From: Clostridium magnum DSM 2767
GTDB taxonomy: Bacteria > Bacillota > Clostridia > Clostridiales > Clostridiaceae
DNA: 64,000 bases
NCBI RefSeq assembly: GCF_001623875.1
Contig: NZ_LWAE01000003.1
Location: 186,001 to 250,000 of the forward strand
Direction of reading: 5' to 3'
The notes under the pieces were generated by a model that worked only from the letters and a program-made list of their open reading frames with translations, made no database searches and was not told where the DNA came from. A program made the position numbers and the translations under genes. This document shows, piece by piece, positions 1 through 7,478 of this stretch. Numbering within the stretch: the stretch's first letter is position 1; each line of letters starts with the position of its first letter.

Positions 1-43
1 AACTATCTGAACTAGGATGTGCATATACAATTAAATGATTCAT
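1..43 (-). CDS. NAD(P)H dehydrogenase (quinone)-like flavodoxin-fold protein, N-terminus only
   Basis: Only the first 14 codons lie in the window; the gene continues past the left edge. The visible peptide MNHLIVYAHPSSDS has the first beta strand and phosphate-binding turn typical of the NQO1/MdaB/KefF flavodoxin-like family (pattern ILIVYAHP.P.S). An upstream GGAGGC, six bases before the ATG, supports the start. Family proteins use FMN or FAD to reduce quinones or to regulate potassium efflux; which applies here cannot be told from 14 residues. Confidence 0.55.
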   Translation of the reverse strand, partial: MNHLIVYAHPSSDS

Positions 44-150
44 AAAAAAGCCTCCAATTTCTATATTGTAAAACTAAAATACACTTATAACTATTTTTTT
101 CATATTAAACTTTTTTATGTTTCATTTTTTAAATATTTTTCGTACTAATC

Positions 151-1707
151 TTAATCTTTAAACCTTTCTCTAATTTTAAGTATTTCATTCATATTTTCTA
201 AAAAAATATCTACAAGATTAGGATCAAATTGCTTACCTCTCTCTTCTTTAAACAAAACAAGAATTTTGTCTAAATCCCAAGCTTTTTTGTAAACTCTTTC
301 ACTTCCGAGGGCATCAAACACATCTGCAATTGCTGTTATACGAGCATATATATGAATTTCTTCTCCTCTCAGTCCCAGCGGATATCCTTTACCATTATAC
401 TTTTCATGATGTTGATAAGCTATTATAGCACCAGTGCTTATAACTTCTCTTCCTGAGTTTTTTAGTATCTCTTTTCCTGCAGTGGAATGGCTTTTCATTA
501 TCTCAAATTCTTTATCCGTTAACTTTCCAGGTTTATTCAATATATTGTCCGGAATTGCTAATTTTCCTATATCGTGCATAGCAGAGGCTTTTCTTAGTAT
601 TTCTGCTTCCTCCTTAGATAATCCACATTTTAACGCAAGAAGATAAGAATATTCTGCAACTCTTTTGACATGATTATTTGTTTCTTTGGATCGAGCTTCC
701 GCAACTTCCCCCAATGTAAATATAATTTCTCTTTCGGTATTCTCCATTTCCTGCTTTAGATATATATTATCAAAAGCAACTTCAACATTTCTTGAAAAAG
801 TTTCAATTAGATTTCTATTGAAATCATTCAATACATCTATTCCTTCAACATATATTATATTTTCATATGTATTTTCATTTTTAAAGCATATAACAACTCC
901 ATCCATTAGGTAAAAAACTCTATTTTTATAATAATTATTAAATATTACATTTATATTTTTTTGCGGCATCACTTCACTAATATTCTTATTTATATATTCA
1001 TCATACTCTTCAGTAGCTGCAATAATAACAAATTCTTGTTCTCTTTTCGTAGCAGCGAAACCAGATATTGAACCATACTCTTCATTTTCACCAATAATAT
1101 GTTGAATATACTTTAGAATTCTATCTGCAAATTTATCTACAGATTGTAATTTAAAAATATTGGAAGATGCCCTAATAAGCCTTTTCAATGATACTTCATT
1201 AGAATAAATGGCAGTTAAATCTCTATAAGCTCTTAAAGATGAAATTACTGTAGTGCATAGTTTTTGAGGAGTAAGTTCTTTTTTTTCTTTATAATCATTT
1301 ATATCATAGTTCATTATAGTCGTTTTCTCTGGAGCTTGTCCTGGATGGCCTGTTCTTAAAATAATTCTAACTATATTATTCTTTAAATCCTGTCTAATAT
1401 ATTCTATTAACTTTAATCCAGCATTTTTTGTCTCCATCACAACATCTAGTAATATGACTGCAACATCAATGCTGTTTCTTAATATTTCTTTTGCTTCTTC
1501 TGCAGAGTAGGCACTTATAAAATTAATTCTTTTATTATCAAATTCTAAATCACATAAAACTAATTTAGTTAAGGAATGAACTTGGTCTTCATCATCTACA
1601 ATTAATACATTCCATTTTTCCTTTTTTTCCTCAAATTCGTCATCTACTTCTGCAAATATTAGTAAATCGTCTTCTTGAAAAAATTGATTGCTTCCCTCTT
1701 CATCCAC
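151..1707 (-). CDS. Response regulator with HD-GYP phosphodiesterase domain
   Basis: A 518-aa cytoplasmic two-component output protein. Residues about 33-150 form a receiver domain, with acidic residues D38-D39 in VLIVDDED and the likely phospho-acceptor D88 in ILLDVV. A middle region (about 165-320) looks like a GAF-type sensory segment seen in similar proteins. The C-terminal third is an HD-GYP domain: HDIGK near residue 377 and HHEKYNGKGYP near residue 431, matching the HHExxxGxGYP signature. HD-GYP proteins usually hydrolyse cyclic di-GMP. The start is GTG, with AGGAGG eight bases upstream. No kinase is adjacent, so its partner is unknown. Catalytic activity is inferred from the intact motif. 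Confidence 0.9.
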   Translation of the reverse strand: MDEEGSNQFFQEDDLLIFAEVDDEFEEKKEKWNVLIVDDEDQVHSLTKLVLCDLEFDNKRINFISAYSAEEAKEILRNSIDVAVILLDVVMETKNAGLKLIEYIRQDLKNNIVRIILRTGHPGQAPEKTTIMNYDINDYKEKKELTPQKLCTTVISSLRAYRDLTAIYSNEVSLKRLIRASSNIFKLQSVDKFADRILKYIQHIIGENEEYGSISGFAATKREQEFVIIAATEEYDEYINKNISEVMPQKNINVIFNNYYKNRVFYLMDGVVICFKNENTYENIIYVEGIDVLNDFNRNLIETFSRNVEVAFDNIYLKQEMENTEREIIFTLGEVAEARSKETNNHVKRVAEYSYLLALKCGLSKEEAEILRKASAMHDIGKLAIPDNILNKPGKLTDKEFEIMKSHSTAGKEILKNSGREVISTGAIIAYQHHEKYNGKGYPLGLRGEEIHIYARITAIADVFDALGSERVYKKAWDLDKILVLFKEERGKQFDPNLVDIFLENMNEILKIRERFKD

Positions 1708-1992
1708 TGCCTACACCTCCTTTTAGTAAATTCATTATATATTAAGTATTTAATCTATTATAAATATTAATACTTATCTAATAAATTTAACTAGAATAAT
1801 TATATCAAAGGGATGTGTTTATTTCTATACATTATGACACTATTTATTCTTATCTTGCCTAAGTATGAAAAGTTTGCAGTTAATAGCATTTCATAACTTT
1901 AATAAAATCATTGTTTTTTGTAGAATAAAAGTATAAAATAATAAAAAGTAAGCCATTTTGTCAAAATTTATTTTATATTAAGAGGATAAAAG

Positions 1993-2880
1993 ATGAAAAA
2001 TTTTACGATTATTACTGATACCTGTTGTGACTTACCGATTACTTTTGTAGAAAAATTAAAAATACCTTATGTAAGCTTAACTTATCACTATGATCAGGTT
2101 GAACGTTTAGATGATTTTGGTACAAGCTACCCTTTACAAAGCTTTTATAATGATATGAGATCAGGCCAAACTCCAAAGACTTCCCAACCTAGCAGTCATT
2201 CATTTTATGATGCTTTTGAGAAGATATTAAAGATTGGAAATGATGTCCTCTATATTGGAGCTTCTAGTGGATTAAGTGGTACTGTAAACGGTGCTCACAT
2301 AGCAAAACATATGCTTCAGGATAAGTATCCAAATTCCAATATTTATATAGTTGATACTTTAACAGCATCCTTAGGTCAAGGTATAATGGTCTTAAATGCA
2401 TTAGAACTGCAGACACAAGGTTCAACAGCTGAATTTGTTGTAAACCATCTTGAGAGCATTAAGGAAAATTTAAACACTTACATGTTAGTAGATGATATAA
2501 ACCATTTAAAGAGAGGTGGAAGAATATCTGCTGCTTCTGCTTTTGTTGGTACACTTTTAAATATAAAGCCATTTTTAACAATTAGTAATTTAGGCAACGT
2601 GTTACCTTTAGATAAAATTAGAGGGCGAAAAAGAGCCATTAATGCTCTTTATGAAAAGGTTGCACAAAAAATAGAAAATCCTGAAAATCAAACCATAGCA
2701 ATCTCTCATGGAGATTGTTTAAATGATGCCTTAGCGTTACGAGATCTTATCTTGAGCAAACTTAAGGTTAAAGATGTTGTTATGAGTTATATAGGGCCTG
2801 TTATAGGCTCTTATGGCGGTCCTGGTGCTTTGGCTGTATTTTTTTTAGGAAAAGAAAGAGAACTTCAAGCTACTATTTAA
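1993..2880 (+). CDS. DegV family fatty-acid-binding protein
   Basis: A 295-aa cytoplasmic protein of the DegV/FakB family, which binds a fatty acid and can present it to a fatty-acid kinase. Family features visible: the N-terminal IITDTCCDLP strand-loop, TSQPS near residue 63, the SSGLSGT ligand loop near residue 95, HLKRGGRIS near residue 172 and a Gly-rich C-terminus (GSYGGPGALAVFFLG). Length matches the family. An AAGAGGAT sequence lies upstream of the ATG. It is monocistronic, with its own terminator just downstream. No fakA is nearby, so the role in exogenous fatty-acid use is by family only. Confidence 0.88.
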   Translation: MKNFTIITDTCCDLPITFVEKLKIPYVSLTYHYDQVERLDDFGTSYPLQSFYNDMRSGQTPKTSQPSSHSFYDAFEKILKIGNDVLYIGASSGLSGTVNGAHIAKHMLQDKYPNSNIYIVDTLTASLGQGIMVLNALELQTQGSTAEFVVNHLESIKENLNTYMLVDDINHLKRGGRISAASAFVGTLLNIKPFLTISNLGNVLPLDKIRGRKRAINALYEKVAQKIENPENQTIAISHGDCLNDALALRDLILSKLKVKDVVMSYIGPVIGSYGGPGALAVFFLGKERELQATI

Positions 2881-2911
2881 CCTCAATTCATCATATAACA
2901 TTAATTTTTAG

Positions 2912-2949
2912 AAAAAGGTCTAATCCAATATCTGGATTAGGCCTTTTTA
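2912..2949 (+). terminator. Rho-independent terminator after degV-family gene
   Basis: A stem of AAAGGTCTAATCCA paired with TGGATTAGGCCTTTTT around a short loop, 30 bp after the stop codon, ending in a T run. Confidence 0.85.
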
Positions 2950-2982
2950 GTTGACAACATTATAACCTTGCCACAAGCAGAA

Positions 2983-3142
2983 AATACTACGGAAAGATAT
3001 GTTCAACCCATGCCTATAAGAACTGTTTTAAAGCAGGTGCTAATGTCCTATTACAGGGAATTATTTAACTACTTCTGGAAATAAAATTTCAGACGATATC
3101 GAAATGATAAAAACTCTAGGCTTAGAGGTTAAACTAAGTTAA
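2983..3142 (+). pseudogene. Degenerate coding remnant
   Basis: Two short reading frames appear to be pieces of one gene joined across a frameshift. The first reads YGKICSTHAYKNCFKAGANV and runs to a stop near 3067. The second, overlapping in another frame, reads TTSGNKISDDIEMIKTLGL and ends at the TAA at 3140-3142. The composition is protein-like and the second part looks like a natural C-terminus. There is no start codon with a ribosome-binding site. I do not recognise the family; the call rests on the protein-like character of both halves only. Confidence 0.35.
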
Positions 3143-3160
3143 TTAATAAACAAACTTCAT

Positions 3161-3310
3161 ATGGATAATGATTCTTATGTTCATAAATCTAACATTTTAC
3201 AATTTTGTGCGAAGATATTTTTATATTTGGCGATTATCATTTTCAGCTTTTCTTGTATTATATTTAGCTTTTTGTTCGATAATTACACACCAAGGTCAGA
3301 TGATTCCTAG
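3161..3310 (+). CDS. Possible 49-aa single-pass membrane protein
   Basis: An ATG-to-TAG frame encoding a polar N-terminus (MDNDSYVHKS), one hydrophobic segment at about residues 14-38 (LQFCAKIFLYLAIIIFSFSC) and a charged tail (YTPRSDDS). It follows the coding remnant by 18 bp. No convincing Shine-Dalgarno sequence precedes the ATG, and a different-frame ORF of similar length overlaps it. It could be a small membrane protein, the tail of the degraded gene, or chance. No family recognised. Confidence 0.22.
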   Translation: MDNDSYVHKSNILQFCAKIFLYLAIIIFSFSCIIFSFLFDNYTPRSDDS

Positions 3311-3658
3311 GCTTACTTCACTAGTATCAGTTGCTTGTTTAATGTTTGAATAACACTTAACAAGCAACATCTCTAAGTCATAAAAAACATTTCATTTATG
3401 TTTTACTTCATTTTTATTCTACAAATGCACAACCATAACTTTCTTTTACATTCACCTCTAATTACTATACTATTAAAATATTTTATTTTTGCAAGTTTTT
3501 AAAACGAATATTTCAATATTCTTTCACAATGTTGTAAAAACATCCATTCTTACCTCACAAAAATCATGATATTGAATTGAAATATATTAATTTTTTTTGA
3601 CAGAATATAATTACATATTGTAAATATCAGTAATAGCTATGTTATCTTTGTCAAAATA
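3311..3658. other. AT-rich intergenic stretch without a gene
   Basis: Between the small frame above and the adhE1 control region I see only short homopolymer runs. There is also a possible weak promoter-like TTGACA near 3597. No frame with a ribosome-binding site is present. Confidence 0.5.
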
Positions 3659-3676
3659 AAGTTAATTTCTTAACAT
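3659..3676. promoter_or_regulatory. Rex-like operator upstream of adhE1
   Basis: The sequence AAGTTAATTTCTTAACAT matches the palindromic Rex consensus TTGTTAA-N4-TTAACAA in both inner half-sites (GTTAA and TTAAC), with mismatches only at the outer bases. Rex is the NADH-sensing repressor that commonly controls adhE in clostridia. The site is about 120 bp upstream of the -35 box, so repression from here would need looping or another promoter. Confidence 0.45.
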
Positions 3677-3730
3677 TTTCACATCTTTCGTCTAACAATT
3701 TTATATATTTTTTTCTAAGAACCCACGCCA

Positions 3731-3744
3731 CTACAACGTTTACA
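3731..3744. promoter_or_regulatory. cre-like (CcpA) site upstream of adhE1
   Basis: Read on the minus strand the 14-mer is TGTAAACGTTGTAG, matching the cre consensus TGWAANCGNTNWCA at 12 of 14 positions. It lies 54 bp upstream of the adhE1 -35 box. A better match sits at the equivalent place in front of adhE3. Confidence 0.4.
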
Positions 3745-3797
3745 ATGTATTTTTAGACATATTTATACAAATGTCAATGTTTTTTTATGAATATAGA

Positions 3798-3826
3798 TTG
3801 ACATTTAATGGACCATATTGCATAAT
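3798..3826 (+). promoter_or_regulatory. adhE1 promoter
   Basis: Perfect -35 TTGACA (3798-3803), 17-bp spacer and -10 CATAAT (3821-3826). The same hexamers and spacing, with the shared spacer end ATATTG, recur before adhE2 and adhE3. This marks it as the real housekeeping-type promoter. It leaves a leader of roughly 120 nt. Confidence 0.8.
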
Positions 3827-3845
3827 AACATCATAAAGGGAGTGC

Positions 3846-3884
3846 AGAAAATATCGAATAACTATATTTTTCAGATTATTTTCT
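3846..3884 (+). promoter_or_regulatory. adhE1 leader hairpin
   Basis: Within the predicted 5' leader, AGAAAATA (3846-3853) pairs with TATTTTCT (3877-3884) across a 23-nt loop. adhE3 has a closely related hairpin and adhE2 an unrelated but longer one at the same place. No T run follows, so it is not a standard terminator. A role in mRNA stability or processing is inference. Confidence 0.4.
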
Positions 3885-3953
3885 ATATTCCAATATAAGA
3901 ATAACTAATATTGTATACGAATCAAAAACAATGCGAAAGAGGTGCTATTATTA

Positions 3954-6584
3954 ATGAAAGTTACAAATGTTGATGAACTAATGCAAAAATTAGCGGAGGT
4001 AAGAGCTGCTCAGAAGAAGTTTGCTACTTACACTCAAGAGCAAGTTGATGAAATTTTTAGACAAGCAGCTATGGCGGCAAACAGCGCAAGAATCCCACTT
4101 GCAAAAATGGCAGCAGAAGAAACTGGAATGGGAATAGTAGAAGATAAAATTATTAAAAACCATTATGCTTCAGAATACATATACAACAAATTCAAGAATT
4201 TAAAGACTTGTGGTGTTATAGAAAAAGATGAAGCATTTGGTCTTACTAAAATTGCTGAACCAATAGGAGTTATTGCTGCTGTTGTTCCAACAACTAACCC
4301 AACATCAACAGCAATTTTCAAGGCTTTAATAGCTTTAAAAACTAGAAATGGTATAGTTTTCTCCCCTCACCCAAGAGCAAAAAAATGTACTATAGCTGCA
4401 GCTAAATTAGTACTTGATGCAGCAGTTAAGGCTGGTGCTCCAGAAGGAATAATCGGATGGGTAGATGAACCTACAGTTGAGCTTTCAGGAATAGTAATGA
4501 AAGAAGCTGATATAATCCTTGCTACAGGTGGTCCAGGAATGGTTAAAGCTGCTTATTCATCAGGTAAACCAGCTCTAGGTGTTGGTCCTGGTAATACACC
4601 AGCTATAATTGATGACTCAGCTGATATAAAGATGGCTGTAAACTCAATACTTCTTTCAAAGACTTTTGATAATGGTATGATCTGTGCTTCTGAGCAAACA
4701 GTTATAGCAGTTGACTCAGTATATAATCAAGTTAGAAAAGAGTTTGAAGATAGAGGAGCTTATATCTTAAAGAAAGATGAAGTAGCTAAGGTTGGAAGCG
4801 TAATATTAATAAATGGTGCTTTAAATGCTAAAATCGTTGGACAACCTGCTTATAAAATAGCTGAACTTGCTGGTGTAACAGTTCCTGAAACAGCTAAAGT
4901 TCTTATCGGTGAAGTAGAGTCTGTTGGACTAGAAGAACCATTTGCACATGAAAAATTATCTCCTGTTTTAGGTTTATACAGAGGTAAAAGCTTTGAAGAT
5001 GCACTTGCGAAAGCTAAAACACTTGTTGAACATGGTGGAATTGGACATACTTCAGTATTATATGTAGATGAAATGAAGGAAAAAGATAAGCTAGAAAAAT
5101 TCTCTGCTACTATGAAGACTTGTAGAACATTAATAAATACTCCTTCATCACACGGTGGTATAGGTGATTTATTTAACTTTAAGTTGAATCCTTCCCTAAC
5201 ATTAGGTTGCGGTACATGGGGCGGAAACTCTGTATCAGAAAACGTTGGACCACAACATTTAATAAACGTTAAGAGTGTAGCTGAGAGGAGAGAAAATATG
5301 CTTTGGTTTAGAGTTCCTGAAAAGGTTTATTTCAAGTATGGTTGTCTTGGAGTTGCACTAAAAGAACTTAAAGACTTAAACAAGAAGAAAGCATTCATAG
5401 TAACTGATAAAGTTCTTTATCAATTAGGATATGTTGATAAAGTTACAAAAGTTCTTGATGAAATAGGTGTTGCTTACAAAATATTCACAGACGTTGAACC
5501 AGATCCAACTTTAGCTACAGCTAAAGCAGGTACTGCACAATTGGCGAGTTTCGAACCAGACACAATTATAGCTGTTGGTGGTGGATCAGCAATGGACGCT
5601 GCTAAGATTATGTGGGTAATGTACGAGCATCCAGAAGTAGCCTTCGAAGATCTTGCTATGAGATTTATGGATATAAGAAAGAGAGTATTCACATTCCCTA
5701 AAATGGGTGAAAAAGCTATGATGATATCAGTAGCAACATCAGCTGGTACTGGTTCAGAAGTTACTCCTTTCGCAGTTATTACTGATGAAAGAACAGGATC
5801 TAAGTATCCATTAGCTGACTACGCATTAACCCCAAATATGGCTATAGTTGATGCTGAATTAATGATGGGAATGCCAAGAGGATTAACAGCTGCATCAGGT
5901 ATAGATGCTTTAACTCATGCTCTTGAAGCTTACGTATCAATAATGGCTTCCGAGTTCACAAATGGATTATGTTTAGAAGCTATAGACACAATATTTAAAT
6001 ACTTGCCACTTGCATACAATGAAGGTTCAACTAATAAAGAAGCAAGAGAAAAAATGGGTCATGCTTCATGTATCGCTGGTATGGCATTTGCTAATGCATT
6101 CCTAGGAATCTGCCACTCATTAGCACATAAATTAGGAGCTGAACACCACGTACCACACGGAGTTGCTAACGGATTATTAATAAATGAAGTTATAAAATTC
6201 AATGCAGTGGATAACCCAACAAAACAAGCTGCATTTGCTCAATACAAATATCCAAATGCTAAAGCTAGATATGCTAAGATTGCTGACTACTTAGGATTAG
6301 GCGGAAGAACAGATGACGAAAAAGTTCAATTATTAATCAAAGCTATTGATGAATTAAAAGCAAAAGTTGGTATGCCAATGACTATAAAAGAATGGGGAAT
6401 TTCAGAAGAGAAATTCTATGCAACTCTTGATACTATGACAGAAAAAGCTTATGATGACCAATGTACAGGAGCTAACCCAAGATATCCATTAATAAGTGAA
6501 CTTAAACAAATATATGTAAATGTTTTTGATAAAGCTGTAGCTCTTAAAGAAGTTGCTGCAACTAAGGAAATTAAAAAGAAATAA
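3954..6584 (+). CDS. adhE1: Bifunctional aldehyde-alcohol dehydrogenase AdhE, copy 1
   Basis: An 876-aa fusion that reduces acetyl-CoA (or butyryl-CoA) to the aldehyde and then to the alcohol with NADH. Residues about 1-440 are the CoA-acylating aldehyde dehydrogenase, with catalytic C244 in ICASEQ. Residues about 450-876 are the iron-dependent alcohol dehydrogenase. This half has the nucleotide-binding GGGSAMDAAK and metal ligands D651, H655 (DALTHALEAY), H721 and H735 (HSLAHKLGAEHHVPHG), aligning with the known AdhE ligands. AdhE normally forms spirosomes. The start chosen is the ATG of MKVTNVDEL, nine bases after AGAGGTG; an upstream in-frame ATG gives four extra residues but has no ribosome-binding site. 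It is near-identical to copy 2, and an HesB-like selenoprotein gene follows 80 bp on. Confidence 0.96.
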   Translation: MKVTNVDELMQKLAEVRAAQKKFATYTQEQVDEIFRQAAMAANSARIPLAKMAAEETGMGIVEDKIIKNHYASEYIYNKFKNLKTCGVIEKDEAFGLTKIAEPIGVIAAVVPTTNPTSTAIFKALIALKTRNGIVFSPHPRAKKCTIAAAKLVLDAAVKAGAPEGIIGWVDEPTVELSGIVMKEADIILATGGPGMVKAAYSSGKPALGVGPGNTPAIIDDSADIKMAVNSILLSKTFDNGMICASEQTVIAVDSVYNQVRKEFEDRGAYILKKDEVAKVGSVILINGALNAKIVGQPAYKIAELAGVTVPETAKVLIGEVESVGLEEPFAHEKLSPVLGLYRGKSFEDALAKAKTLVEHGGIGHTSVLYVDEMKEKDKLEKFSATMKTCRTLINTPSSHGGIGDLFNFKLNPSLTLGCGTWGGNSVSENVGPQHLINVKSVAERRENMLWFRVPEKVYFKYGCLGVALKELKDLNKKKAFIVTDKVLYQLGYVDKVTKVLDEIGVAYKIFTDVEPDPTLATAKAGTAQLASFEPDTIIAVGGGSAMDAAKIMWVMYEHPEVAFEDLAMRFMDIRKRVFTFPKMGEKAMMISVATSAGTGSEVTPFAVITDERTGSKYPLADYALTPNMAIVDAELMMGMPRGLTAASGIDALTHALEAYVSIMASEFTNGLCLEAIDTIFKYLPLAYNEGSTNKEAREKMGHASCIAGMAFANAFLGICHSLAHKLGAEHHVPHGVANGLLINEVIKFNAVDNPTKQAAFAQYKYPNAKARYAKIADYLGLGGRTDDEKVQLLIKAIDELKAKVGMPMTIKEWGISEEKFYATLDTMTEKAYDDQCTGANPRYPLISELKQIYVNVFDKAVALKEVAATKEIKKK

Positions 6585-6591
6585 TAAAACT

Positions 6592-6625
6592 TAGGGCTGA
6601 GAAATTATCTCAGCCTTAAATTTTA
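6592..6625 (+). terminator. Terminator after adhE1
   Basis: The stem AGGGCTGAGA / TCTCAGCCTT is followed by AAATTTT. The same hairpin follows adhE2 almost base for base. Its T tract is weak, and the selenoprotein gene 40 bp downstream has no room for its own promoter. Partial read-through is likely. Confidence 0.75.
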
Positions 6626-6664
6626 TCTATTTTTATACCAACTTTGAAAGGATTGAGGTTATTT

Positions 6665-6943
6665 ATGGTAGTATCTATTGATAAAAAATCTGTCCCTCTA
6701 TTAAATGAAATGTTAAAGGAACAAAATAAGGAAGCTGTTAGAATCAAACAGTGTGGTGTTGGTTGAGGTGGCCTTCAACTTGAAATTGTTCTGGATGAAC
6801 AAAAGGAAAATGATGATGTGGTAATAAATCAAGATATTAAAATTGTGGCAGATAAAAGCTTTTCCTTCTTCTTCACAAGTGCACTTATCACACATAAAAA
6901 CGGAATGCTTGGACCTAGATTTAAGCTTACAACAAAAGAATGA
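6665..6943 (+). CDS. HesB-like selenoprotein, copy 1 (in-frame TGA = Sec34)
   Basis: A 92-aa frame from ATG 6665 to TGA 6941-6943, with an internal TGA at 6764-6766. Translated through it, the protein reads MVVSIDKKSVPLLNE at the N-terminus, then C30-G-V-G-U34-G-G. After a conserved middle it ends GPRFKLTTKE. The Sec sits where HesB/IscA-type iron-sulfur proteins carry a conserved Cys. A HesB-related selenoprotein family of this size is known (TIGRFAM HesB_rel_seleno, from memory). A 6-bp hairpin starts 19 nt after the TGA. A second copy at 13772 keeps the TGA, the length and the hairpin, which argues against a chance stop. GAGG lies eight bases before the ATG. Read-through from adhE1 probably drives it. 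Function, perhaps Fe-S or redox handling, is inferred. Confidence 0.85.
6786..6802 (+). promoter_or_regulatory. Candidate bacterial SECIS hairpin, copy 1
   Basis: TTGTTC pairs with GAACAA around a TGGAT loop. The stem begins 19 nt, and the G-bearing loop about 26 nt, after the Sec TGA. That is within the range at which SelB-binding bacterial SECIS elements occur. The surrounding block of about 32 nt is identical in the second copy, although flanking codons differ. Confidence 0.7.
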
Positions 6944-7310
6944 TTTTTCCGGAGATATGACTTTTCCAAAATGATCTTTCTAACGAGTACTAAAAATATC
7001 CCCTACCCTTCCCTAAAAATTTTTGTTTCTAGATTGAGATTATGTATCTTTTAATAATTAATAATATTCCCCCTAATTATTGTTAGGTTATACGTTATTA
7101 TTAATAGTTATCGTTAAATGTTTAGTAGATTAATAATTATTTTTTGCAAGCTTGAAAAGTTATTATTTCACAAACTGACAAAAGTATCCCTCTTAACCTA
7201 ACCAAAACAGAGATATTAAATTGAAACATAAAAAAACTAGCTGTAATCAGCGTTTTTTATGTATTTTTTAGCACTTTTACCTAAATATCAATATTTTTTA
7301 CTAAATATGG
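6944..7310. other. Intergenic region upstream of adhE2
   Basis: AT-rich, no gene seen. Part of it (about 6990-7080, with the AATATCCCCTA and TTTTGTTTCTAGA words) resembles the stretch at 10440-10510 upstream of adhE3, showing that control regions were duplicated with the genes. A poor Rex-like match lies at 7111-7128 (10 of 14 specified positions). No good cre match is present, unlike adhE1 and adhE3. Confidence 0.5.
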
Positions 7311-7339
7311 TTGACATTCTGAGGGTTATATTGCATAAT
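7311..7339 (+). promoter_or_regulatory. adhE2 promoter
   Basis: TTGACA (7311-7316), 17-bp spacer ending ATATTG, CATAAT (7334-7339): the same core as the other two adhE promoters. Confidence 0.8.
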
Positions 7340-7351
7340 ATCATCATAAGG

Positions 7352-7424
7352 AAATTCGGAATATTTCGAAAATACATTTCAAAAACGTTTAATTTGTCAA
7401 AATGTATTCTATAATTTCGAATTT
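7352..7424 (+). promoter_or_regulatory. adhE2 leader hairpin
   Basis: A two-part imperfect stem in the leader: AAATTCG (7352-7358) with CGAATTT (7418-7424) outside, and AATACATTT (7371-7379) with AAATGTATT (7400-7408) inside. The primary sequence differs from the adhE1 and adhE3 hairpins, but position relative to promoter and gene is equivalent. Confidence 0.45.
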
Positions 7425-7478
7425 TTAAAATACCCCTTCCTGTATTAAAATAAAAAAATGCGAAAGAGGTGCTATGTA

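Noticed and set aside
6764-6766. In-frame TGA as a pseudogene-causing stop
   Set aside because: The same TGA is kept in both copies with intact sequence on each side and a SECIS-like hairpin, so selenocysteine is the simpler reading.
6713-6895. A 60-aa minus-strand frame, and a matching one at 13820-14002, with a CxxC-like start
   Set aside because: Both are antisense to the HesB-like selenoprotein genes and look alike only because the sense genes are duplicated. Neither has a ribosome-binding site.
7111-7128. Rex site upstream of adhE2
   Set aside because: Only 10 of 14 specified bases match and the right half-site is poor; not called as an operator.
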